This document shows, in pieces, positions 1 to 4,280 of a stretch of 5,694 nt of DNA. Made by a program: the position numbers and the translations under genes. Source of the DNA: Chloroflexota bacterium. GTDB taxonomy: Bacteria; Chloroflexota; Dehalococcoidia; Lucifugimonadales; VGZR01. The notes under the pieces are model-generated. The model was given only the letters and a program-made list of their open reading frames with translations, ran no database searches and was not told where the DNA came from. How positions within the stretch are numbered: position 1 is the first letter of the stretch; every line of letters begins with the position of its first letter. The stretch is from positions 1 through 5,694 of the forward strand of contig JAQBWG010000133.1 of NCBI GenBank assembly GCA_027625225.1, given 5' to 3'.

Positions 1-199
1 GGACGTCTTCTCGCCCTTCCCTTCGACTCTGCTCAGGGCAGGCTTTAGGCTCAGGACGAACGGGTTTTGTGGGGCGTGGCTGGTTCAGAGCGGACGGCGT
101 GAGGTAGGCGGTGTGGGCGTAGAGCGACGGGTCGGCGTCGGCGAGTAGCCGGACGAGTCCGGGTTTGCCGATGGTTTTTCTGTCTGTTTGGGTGTACAT
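1..199 (-). CDS. Partial hypothetical protein, 5' end only
   Basis: An open frame starts at an ATG at 197-199 and stays open to the left edge (at least 66 codons), so the C-terminus is missing. The first ~40 residues (MYTQTDRKTIGKPGLVRLL, then an Ala/Asp-rich stretch and AHTAYLTPSALNQ) look protein-like, and most codons end in G or C as in the neighbouring genes. The following residues (about 45-66, rich in Pro, Glu, Arg and Lys and including ACPEQSRRE) are the translation of the dispersed repeat at 13-64, so the original protein may have ended or been altered here. A GGGAGA lies about 15 nt upstream of the ATG, far for a ribosome binding site. The gene diverges from rpiB across 68 bp. I do not recognise a family and assign no function. 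It may be a real gene that absorbed a repeat, or a decayed remnant. Confidence 0.4.
   Translation of the reverse strand, partial: MYTQTDRKTIGKPGLVRLLADADPSLYAHTAYLTPSALNQPRPTKPVRPEPKACPEQSRREGREDV
13..64. repeat. Dispersed short palindromic-type repeat, copy 1 (compound)
   Basis: This stretch contains CTTCGACTCTGCTCAGGG (21-38) followed by GCTCAGGACGAACGGG (49-64). Both halves share blocks with the second copy at 737-761: CTTCGAC, GCTCAG and ACGAACGGG. The double GCTCAGG suggests two repeat units joined. Short arms GCCCT (13-17) and AGGGC (35-39) are complementary. It lies inside the open frame leaving the left edge, where its minus-strand translation gives the peptide CPEQSRRE. I know this peptide as a common by-product of such repeats in bacterial gene predictions. 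Confidence 0.6.
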
Positions 200-203
200 G
201 GCG

Positions 204-232
204 TTGACTGTATCTCTCCCGAATCTTACTCT
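204..232 (+). promoter_or_regulatory. Possible sigma-70-type promoter for rpiB
   Basis: TTGACT at 204-209 matches five of six -35 consensus bases. TACTCT at 227-232 follows after a 17-bp spacer, but matches the -10 consensus at only three of six positions. Transcription would begin near 239, leaving a leader of about 28 nt that contains the rpiB ribosome binding site. The weak -10 makes this tentative. Confidence 0.3.
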
Positions 233-267
233 ATCGCCATGAAACGCTTTGTGCGAAGGGGTGTGCG

Positions 268-714
268 ATGCGAGTAGCTGTCGGCGCGGACCACGGCGGG
301 TTTCCGTTGAAGGCGGATATCGTGGAGTTGCTGAAGAAGCTCGGCCACGAGGTGACGGACGTTGGCGCGCACGAGTACGATGCGGCGGACGACTATCCGG
401 ACTTTGCGCTGGCGGCGGCGAAGGCGGTGGCGTCGGGCAATGCCGACCGTGCGGTGATTCTGTGCGGCAGCGGCGTGGGCGCGTCGGTGGCGGCGAACAA
501 GGTTCGCGGAGTGCGTGCAGCGGTGTGTCACGACCTGTACTCGGCGGCGCAGGGGGTGGAGCACGACGACATGAACGCACTGTGCCTGGGCGCGCGCATC
601 ATCGAGGGAGAGCTGGCGCTGGCGCTGGTGACGGCGTTCATGGGGGCGAAGTTCAGCGGCGAGGAACGGCACGCGCGGCGGCTGAAGAAGGTGCTCGACG
701 AAGAGGCAGGCTGA
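268..714 (+). CDS. rpiB: Ribose-5-phosphate isomerase B (RpiB/LacAB family)
   Basis: This 148-residue cytosolic enzyme is expected to interconvert ribose 5-phosphate and ribulose 5-phosphate in the non-oxidative pentose phosphate pathway, linking sugar catabolism to nucleotide synthesis. The family pattern is complete: the N-terminal GADHGG loop with Asp8-His9, the CGSGVG phosphate loop with Cys66 (the position of the catalytic base in E. coli RpiB), and YSAAQGVEHDDMN with His99, the family's ring-opening histidine, followed by LCLGARII. Length is normal for the family. The ATG at 268 is supported by AAGGGG at 256-261 with 6-nt spacing. It diverges from the partial gene on the left and converges on the CBS gene, with a hairpin repeat between, so it is probably monocistronic. 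The related galactose-6-phosphate or allose-6-phosphate isomerases are alternatives, but Cys66 and His99 favour the ribose enzyme. Confidence 0.96.
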   Translation: MRVAVGADHGGFPLKADIVELLKKLGHEVTDVGAHEYDAADDYPDFALAAAKAVASGNADRAVILCGSGVGASVAANKVRGVRAAVCHDLYSAAQGVEHDDMNALCLGARIIEGELALALVTAFMGAKFSGEERHARRLKKVLDEEAG

Positions 715-721
715 GGGGAGG

Positions 722-766
722 ATTATCCCGCGCGTACTTCGACAAGCTCAGTACGAACGGGATAAT
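722..766. repeat. Hairpin-forming dispersed repeat between convergent genes, copy 2
   Basis: The arms ATTATCCCG (722-730) and CGGGATAAT (758-766) are perfect 9-bp complements. Inside them GTAC (734-737) pairs with GTAC (751-754), and T738 with A750, across a small internal loop. The core CTTCGAC (737-743), GCTCAG (746-751), ACGAACGGG (753-761) matches the repeat at 13-64. It starts 8 bp after the rpiB stop and ends 27 bp before the end of the convergent CBS gene. It could therefore work as a bidirectional, factor-dependent transcription barrier or RNA 3'-end stabiliser. Neither side has a T-run, so it is not a classic intrinsic terminator. Confidence 0.65.
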
Positions 767-792
767 AGCGGGTCCAGCATGTAAAGGGCTGG

Positions 793-1233
793 CTAGCGGT
801 CGTAGGCTCCGGCGGCGCGTTTGGGAGCGTCGAGGCCGATGTTTCCCAATAGATTTTGCATAGGTACCTGCATGGCTTTGGCGACGTCGGCGATGGAGAT
901 GATGCCGACCAGCTTGGTGAGGTTGACGACGGGGACGCGGTTGATGCGTTTGGCGGCCATGAGGCGGGAGGCTTCGATGAGGTCGGTGCCGGGGCCGATA
1001 GTGACGACGGGGCTGCTCATGTGCTTCATGACTTTGCATTTTCGCGGGTCGTGTCCTTCGGCGACGCAGCCGGCGGTGATGTCGCGGTCGGTGATGATTC
1101 CGTAAACCGAGCCTGCTTCCATCACGACCAGGCAGCCGACGTTCTGTTCCATCATGATTTTTGCAGCATCGGTGATGGATGTTTCTTCCGAGGTGGTTGC
1201 GACGGTCGGGGACATGATGTCCTGGACGTTCAT
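793..1233 (-). CDS. Tandem CBS-domain protein
   Basis: This 146-residue soluble protein is almost entirely a pair of CBS domains (a Bateman module), a fold that binds adenosine nucleotides or related ligands. CBS1 spans about residues 7-58 with the motif GIITDRD (45-51). CBS2 spans about 72-122 with GIISIAD (110-116). Both keep the Gly, Ser/Thr and Asp of the ribose/phosphate-contacting pattern, so ligand binding is likely in both. No catalytic or DNA-binding domain is attached, so it probably acts as a stand-alone sensor or regulatory subunit; the partner is unknown. About 24 basic/polar residues follow CBS2. The ATG at 1231-1233 has a strong ribosome binding site, AAGGAGG (1241-1247 on the plus strand as CCTCCTT), 7 nt away. 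The leader also carries a 14-bp tandem duplication. It converges on rpiB and diverges from the DinB-type gene. Confidence 0.93.
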   Translation of the reverse strand: MNVQDIMSPTVATTSEETSITDAAKIMMEQNVGCLVVMEAGSVYGIITDRDITAGCVAEGHDPRKCKVMKHMSSPVVTIGPGTDLIEASRLMAAKRINRVPVVNLTKLVGIISIADVAKAMQVPMQNLLGNIGLDAPKRAAGAYDR

Positions 1234-1247
1234 GACGAATCCTCCTT

Positions 1248-1275
1248 GACGTATGGCAACGGACGTATGGCAACG
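1248..1275. repeat. Perfect 14-bp tandem duplication in the CBS gene leader
   Basis: The unit GACGTATGGCAACG occurs at 1248-1261 and again, with no mismatch, at 1262-1275. It directly abuts the CBS gene's ribosome binding site (1241-1247). It may be a recent slippage duplication or a pair of direct-repeat binding sites in the leader or promoter. The sequence alone does not decide which. Confidence 0.85.
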
Positions 1276-1290
1276 CCACGCATGTTCGCC

Positions 1291-1306
1291 TAGGATAGTA
1301 GTCCTA
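1291..1306. promoter_or_regulatory. Short operator-like inverted repeat in divergent spacer
   Basis: TAGGA (1291-1295) and TCCTA (1302-1306) are complementary and flank TAGTAG. The element lies near the middle of the 149-bp spacer between the divergent CBS and DinB-type genes, where an operator could act on both. Five-base arms can easily arise by chance, so this is weak. Confidence 0.2.
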
Positions 1307-1382
1307 AAACCGAGATATTGAGTGATGCAGGCGCACTATTTTGTGTGGTGCGGATGCACTAGACGGAGCGAGGTGAGAGGGC

Positions 1383-1910
1383 ATGGACATACGCGAGTAC
1401 ACGGTGGCGACGATGGAGCGGGTGCGGGCGAAGACGCTGGAACTGGCGGACGGCCTGAGCGATGAGCAGTTGGCGTGGCGTGCAGGGCCGGAGGCGAACA
1501 CAATCGGGTTCATGCTGTTCCACTCGTTCCGGGCGGAGGACAGGTACGCGCACCACTGGCTGACGAAGCAGGGCGAGTTCTGGTTCTCGCAGGGCTGGGC
1601 GGAGCGCTACCCCCTACCCGTCAAGCCGGACGAGATAGACGCGCGGGTGCACACGGGCAATTCGTGGACATCGGAGCAGGTGGGGGTGTTCAAGGCGCCG
1701 CCGCTGGCCGAGTTGCTGGAGTACGGGGCGTCGATGCACAGAAGCGCACTGGTCATCGTTCGAAAGGTTGACCTGGCACGGCTGGGGGAGCGTCCGAATC
1801 CGAAGCTGCCGGAGATGACGCTGCTGAACTATCTGCAGAACTGCTTTTTGCACGAGCACGAGCACCAGGCGCACATCGACTTCGTGCTGGGGTTGATGAA
1901 GGCTGGTTAG
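1383..1910 (+). CDS. DinB-superfamily (DinB_2-like) putative metal-dependent protein
   Basis: This 175-residue soluble protein has the layout of the DinB/YfiT four-helix-bundle superfamily. An N-terminal helix (DIREYTVATMERVRAKTLEL) leads to GFMLFHSFRAEDRYAHHW with His47, the usual first metal ligand. The C-terminal HEHEHQAHID supplies His157 and His161, matching the family's second and third ligands spaced four apart. Characterised relatives are metal-dependent thiol-S-transferases or hydrolases acting on low-molecular-weight thiols, but substrates of most members are unknown and none can be inferred here. The name comes from a damage-inducible Bacillus gene and does not mean DNA polymerase IV. 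The ATG at 1383 is preceded by AGGTGA (1371-1376) at 6-nt spacing. The stop lies 6 bp from the end of the convergent peptidase-like gene, leaving no room for a separate terminator. Confidence 0.88.
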   Translation: MDIREYTVATMERVRAKTLELADGLSDEQLAWRAGPEANTIGFMLFHSFRAEDRYAHHWLTKQGEFWFSQGWAERYPLPVKPDEIDARVHTGNSWTSEQVGVFKAPPLAELLEYGASMHRSALVIVRKVDLARLGERPNPKLPEMTLLNYLQNCFLHEHEHQAHIDFVLGLMKAG

Positions 1911-1916
1911 CCCGTG

Positions 1917-2603
1917 CTAGCGCACCCATTCGTAGGGGTTTTGGCGTTCGCGGGCGGCGTCGACGCGCTTGATATGTTCGAGCGGACAGGGGATGCAGGG
2001 GTCGGTGGCTGACTGCTCCCGCAGCAGGATACTGAGCATCATGCTTATCTGGAACAGCAGGTGGTGGGTGTAGCTGTAGGTCTGGTGCTCGTGGCTTTTG
2101 TACTTGGTGCGCAGGTAGGGCTTTTTCCGAAACAGGTTGCCGATGCCTTCGACGAGGGCGCTCCCGACGGCCTGGGCGACAGCGATGCCGACTTTCTTGA
2201 GACTTCCACCAATGCCTGAGTGGTTTTCCACGTGGTAGTTCTCGTGAATGAGGATTTCGAGCAGCCTCCACAGGTCGTGGAACTTGCCCTTTTTGCAGTC
2301 GTCGAGGTTGTAGTCGTCCGGGATGTCGTAGTCGTTCTTGTAGTTGTTGCCCCACTTGTCGTTGAGGTGGATGCCTTTGCGGTCGGCTGAGGCGAGGATG
2401 GTGAACTTCCTGGTCTGGAAGTCTATCTTGCCGTCCTTGTTCAGCTTCTTGATGGCCTTGGTCATGCGCTCGATCTCTTTGAGCTGCTTGGCGGGAACGG
2501 TCTGATGCTTCTTGTCCAGCTTCTTGTAGCAGTCGATGACGCTTTGCAAGAAGTCTACGGCGTTTCCGACGGACTTCTTTTGTGCTGTGGTCAGTGTTGT
2601 CAT
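1917..2603 (-). CDS. Putative HExxH zinc-metallopeptidase-like protein, lysine-rich paralogue
   Basis: This 228-residue protein has no signal peptide and is probably cytosolic. I do not recognise the family. It has an N-terminal helical region (about 1-58), a conserved polar segment (about 68-110: TILASAD, GIHLN, WGN, PDDYNLD), then the helix LWRLLEILIHENYHVENHSG, whose HENYH (120-124) fits the zincin HExxH signature with Glu121 as potential base. His128 lies four residues on. A second motif, HEHQTYSYTHH (171-181), offers further ligands, and CIPC (203-206) precedes the invariant ending PYEWV. By hand count it is about half identical (118 of ~225) to the gene upstream and alignable without gaps to residue ~195. 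It has 27 lysines, against one in the paralogue, for an estimated net charge near +11. The ribosome binding site GGAGG (2611-2615) sits 7 nt before the ATG. It lies 34 bp after the paralogue, implying one operon. Protease activity is inference from motif only. Confidence 0.85.
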   Translation of the reverse strand: MTTLTTAQKKSVGNAVDFLQSVIDCYKKLDKKHQTVPAKQLKEIERMTKAIKKLNKDGKIDFQTRKFTILASADRKGIHLNDKWGNNYKNDYDIPDDYNLDDCKKGKFHDLWRLLEILIHENYHVENHSGIGGSLKKVGIAVAQAVGSALVEGIGNLFRKKPYLRTKYKSHEHQTYSYTHHLLFQISMMLSILLREQSATDPCIPCPLEHIKRVDAARERQNPYEWVR

Positions 2604-2637
2604 GTGCGTTCCTCCGGCTCGTTGGCCACGGGGATGG

Positions 2638-3315
2638 TTAGTCTACCCACTCGTAGGGGTCCTGGCGTTCGGACGCGCTACGGGCCCGCTGCATGTGCTC
2701 GTAGGGACAGGGGATGCAGGGGTCGTCGCTGAGCCAGATGGCGCCGAGCATGCTATCGAACCAGAACAGCAGGTGGTGGGCATAGCTGTAGGCGTGATGC
2801 TCGTGGCCGATGTAGCGGCGGTCGAGGTGAGGGCCGTCGGTGAGGAGGTTGGTCAGTCCTTCGATGACGTTGCCGACGGTGCCGTACATGAGGACGATGC
2901 CAAGCTTGCGAAAAGAGCCGCCGACGCCGGAGTGCCGCTCGTAGTGGTAGTTTTCGTGCAAGAGGATTTCGATAAGCCGCCAGAGGTCTCCGAAGTGGCC
3001 GTTGTCGCAGTTGTCGAGGTTGTAATCGTCGGGCAGTTCGTAGTCGTTGGTGTAGTCGTTGCCCCAGTTTTCGTTGAGGTGGATGCCGCCGCTGTCGGCG
3101 GAGGCGAGAATGGTGTAGCGTTCGGAGCCGAAGTCGATGCCGCCGTTGGTGTTGAGGGTTTGCAGGGCTTCCACGACACGCTCAATCTCCTCGACCTGCT
3201 CGTCTGGGATGTTGCGGGCGTCGGCAGGAAGGCTCTGGTAGCACTCGATGAGCGATTCGAGGAACGCGAGCGCGGAGTCGACGGTGCTTCGCTGTTCGGT
3301 AGTCAGGTCGGGCAT
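2638..3315 (-). CDS. Putative HExxH zinc-metallopeptidase-like protein, acidic paralogue
   Basis: This 225-residue protein is the upstream member of the tandem pair. All the signature elements recur at the same residue numbers: TILASAD (68-74), GIHLN (77-81), PDDYNLD (95-101), HENYH (120-124) with Glu121, His128, and HEHHAYSYAHH (171-181). CIPC is at 200-203, three residues earlier because of a small deletion near residue 196, and the protein ends PYEWVD. The parts most different from the paralogue are residues 141-150 and 191-197. The stretch 137-158 is moderately hydrophobic in both and may be a buried or amphipathic helix. It has one lysine and about 39 Asp/Glu, giving an estimated net charge near -26. 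The ATG at 3313-3315 has GGAGG (3321-3325) 5 nt upstream. The retained metal-ligand pattern in both copies argues that both are functional. Substrate and family are unknown. Confidence 0.85.
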   Translation of the reverse strand: MPDLTTEQRSTVDSALAFLESLIECYQSLPADARNIPDEQVEEIERVVEALQTLNTNGGIDFGSERYTILASADSGGIHLNENWGNDYTNDYELPDDYNLDNCDNGHFGDLWRLIEILLHENYHYERHSGVGGSFRKLGIVLMYGTVGNVIEGLTNLLTDGPHLDRRYIGHEHHAYSYAHHLLFWFDSMLGAIWLSDDPCIPCPYEHMQRARSASERQDPYEWVD

Positions 3316-3398
3316 GGGAACCTCCGGCGGACGACATGTGGCTTATGTTAGCCGCAAAGTGCAAAAGTTCCAATGAGACGATGTTTGCGAGATGTGAG

Positions 3399-3404
3399 AT
3401 TATA
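3399..3404 (-). promoter_or_regulatory. Candidate -10 box for the paralogous peptidase-like pair
   Basis: The minus strand reads TATAAT, a perfect -10 consensus, 84 bp before the start codon of the acidic paralogue, in an AT-richer patch of a GC-rich window. No good -35 hexamer lies 16-18 bp upstream, where the minus strand reads CACCTC, and there is no extended TG. This is therefore only a candidate. A transcript from here would have a leader of roughly 75 nt. Confidence 0.35.
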
Positions 3405-3420
3405 GGGCCACCTCTAGCGC

Positions 3421-3427
3421 GGAGGTG
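3421..3427 (+). promoter_or_regulatory. Strong ribosome binding site that sets the small-protein start
   Basis: GGAGGTG lies 7 nt before the GTG at 3435-3437. It is nearly complementary to the 16S rRNA 3' end. It is the main reason for starting the small membrane protein at this GTG rather than at the in-frame ATG at 3336, which has no comparable site. Confidence 0.6.
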
Positions 3428-3434
3428 TACCGAG

Positions 3435-3569
3435 GTGAATCGCAGACGGCGAAGACGCTATTTGAGGTGGCAGACACGCAGTAGCTTGAGGGGCAGAAAC
3501 CCGTTTGTAGTGCTACTGATTCTGCTCGTTGTAGCGATTCTAATCATACTGGCACGGACGGTGTGGTGA
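3435..3569 (+). CDS. Small single-pass membrane protein, 44 residues, poly-arginine N-terminus
   Basis: A GTG start at 3435 opens a 44-codon frame. The product begins MNRRRRRRYLRW, has ten arginines in its first 21 residues, and then has one strongly hydrophobic segment (about 24-40: FVVLLILLVVAILIILA) before ending RTVW. The positive-inside rule predicts a cytoplasmic basic tail and a C-terminus just across the membrane. Three things argue that it is a real gene: the strong ribosome binding site, the coherent membrane segment, and an intrinsic terminator that overlaps the stop codon. The frame extends upstream to an ATG at 3336, but those extra residues look unstructured and cover the divergent gene's leader. 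Its stop lies 6 bp from the end of the convergent channel gene. Function is unknown; small basic membrane proteins often bind larger membrane complexes or lipids, but nothing here identifies a partner. Confidence 0.6.
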   Translation: MNRRRRRRYLRWQTRSSLRGRNPFVVLLILLVVAILIILARTVW

Positions 3570-3588
3570 GACCCCTCACCATATTTTT
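3564..3588 (+). terminator. Intrinsic (rho-independent) terminator overlapping a stop codon
   Basis: TGGTGAG (3564-3570) and CTCACCA (3575-3581) form a perfect 7-bp stem with the 4-base loop ACCC, followed at once by TATTTTT (3582-3588). The small gene's TGA (3567-3569) lies inside the left arm. On the opposite strand no T-run follows the stem, so it should terminate plus-strand transcription only. It also overlaps the 3' end of the out-of-frame tail of the convergent channel gene. Confidence 0.8.
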
Positions 3589-3671
3589 GGAGCTTTGCCT
3601 TCCTCCGGTTCGGGTTTGGGTGGCCGGGTGCGCTGTATGGCGGTGGTGAGGGTGGCGGAGTTGGGAATCAT
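3576..3671 (-). pseudogene. Out-of-frame C-terminal segment of the MscS-type channel gene
   Basis: In the -1 frame relative to the channel reading frame, 31 codons from an ATG at 3671 encode MIPNSATLTTAIQRTR and then a Pro/Glu/Lys-rich tail ending KIW, with a TGA at 3576-3578. Ile-Pro-Asn-Ser is the conserved segment of the MscS beta-domain that should follow the upstream frame. The distance from the Gly-x-Val start of that strand to Pro-Asn matches E. coli MscS exactly (24 residues to the Pro) if the frames are joined at the AAA before the TGA. This is thus the missing end of the same gene. It is reached only by undoing a one-base indel, by a -1 frameshift, or by restart at the ATG that overlaps the stop (ATGA). 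Confidence 0.75.
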
Positions 3672-4204
3672 TTTATCCACCGCTCAGGGGTCTCGAGGGT
3701 TATGTACATGAGGCCTATTTCAACCACTTTTCCGGTGTTGCCTAGTGCGGTGATTTCGTCGCCTATGGTGAACGGTCTGCCAATGGCGAGGAACATGCCG
3801 GCGAAGGCGTTGCCGATAAGGTTCTGAGCCGAGAAGGCGATGACGACGCCGGTGACTCCACCGACGCTGATGGCGAGGGCGGGGTTGGCGGCGAAGAGCG
3901 AGACGATGGATACGCCGATGACGACGTAGCAAACGACGCGTAGCACTGCCCTGACCATGATTCCGATGGATGATGCGCCATGGTCGCGGTAGGCCCGGAT
4001 GATGATCCGTCCTATCAATTCAACGACGATGACACCAAAGAAGGCGACTTCGCCAGCGATGAGGGAGTTACGGTGACGGGCCAGGTATCCGAACGGGGTG
4101 TCCGCGGCTAACTGGGTTGTGAGGGCAATCATGGCGCCGCCGATGATGGTCGCGGCGATGGCCACGATAAGCGCGGCGTGCTTGCGCAGGCGATATGTCC
4201 ACAC
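3668..4204 (-). CDS. Short MscS-family mechanosensitive ion channel, frame ends early
   Basis: This inner-membrane protein is expected to open under membrane tension and release solutes on hypo-osmotic shock. The in-frame product is 178 residues: three hydrophobic helices (about 9-33, 48-70 and 82-106), then a Gly/Ala-rich pore-lining helix with the family pattern GGVTGVVIAFSAQNLIGN (115-132), FAGMFLAIGRPFTIGDEI (134-151), and the first strands of the beta-domain (GNTGKVVEIGLMYITLETPE). It stops at TGA 3668-3670 just before the expected Ile-Pro-Asn-Ser, which lies in the -1 frame; joined, the product would be 209 residues, fitting short MscS relatives that lack the large C-terminal vestibule. 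The start is a GTG (4202-4204) with AGGAG (4214-4218) 9 nt upstream. It lies 76 bp downstream of the SulP gene on the same strand and may share its transcript. Confidence 0.85.
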   Translation of the reverse strand: MWTYRLRKHAALIVAIAATIIGGAMIALTTQLAADTPFGYLARHRNSLIAGEVAFFGVIVVELIGRIIIRAYRDHGASSIGIMVRAVLRVVCYVVIGVSIVSLFAANPALAISVGGVTGVVIAFSAQNLIGNAFAGMFLAIGRPFTIGDEITALGNTGKVVEIGLMYITLETPERWIK

Positions 4205-4227
4205 GGCTTTCGTCTCCTACAGGCGCC

Positions 4228-4243
4228 AGTGTACTAGAGTGTA
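4228..4243. repeat. Direct hexamer repeat AGTGTA upstream of the channel gene
   Basis: AGTGTA occurs at 4228-4233 and 4238-4243, separated by CTAG, a 10-bp period equal to about one helical turn. It sits in the 76-bp spacer between the SulP and channel genes, 24-39 bp from the GTG start. On the minus strand each copy reads TACACT, a four-of-six match to a -10 box. It could be a regulator site or promoter element, or chance. Confidence 0.25.
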
Positions 4244-4280
4244 GGTTACGGGGAGTGGGCTGTGCCTGTCTACGGGAGGG

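Noticed and set aside
722..766. Classic intrinsic terminator for rpiB
   Set aside because: The stem is good, but no run of T follows on either strand, and the stem is interrupted and carries a dispersed repeat core. It is kept as a repeat with a possible 3'-end role.
249..863. Long plus-strand frame (204 codons) overlapping rpiB and running past it
   Set aside because: It lies in another frame over a clear RpiB coding region, its product is Gly/Arg-rich and low-complexity, and it crosses the hairpin repeat. It is a shadow caused by high GC.
653..1279. 208-codon minus-strand frame over the CBS gene
   Set aside because: The product is His/Arg/Pro-rich with no domain, while the overlapping frame encodes two intact CBS domains with a strong ribosome binding site.
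1917..3315. Toxin-antitoxin or metallopeptidase-regulator pair
   Set aside because: The two genes are paralogues of nearly equal size, neither has a DNA-binding domain, and both keep the putative metal ligands. Nothing suggests an inhibitor-enzyme relationship beyond the charge difference.
2536..3351. 271-codon plus-strand frame antisense to both metallopeptidase-like genes
   Set aside because: The product is dominated by Val, Ala, Gly and Glu/Asp, as expected from the complement of the coding strand. It spans two genes with conserved motifs and good ribosome binding sites, so it is a shadow despite being longer than either.
3336..3434. N-terminal extension of the small membrane protein to the ATG at 3336
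   Set aside because: There is no ribosome binding site at 3336, the extra 33 residues show no coherent feature, and GGAGGTG at 3421-3427 points to the GTG at 3435.
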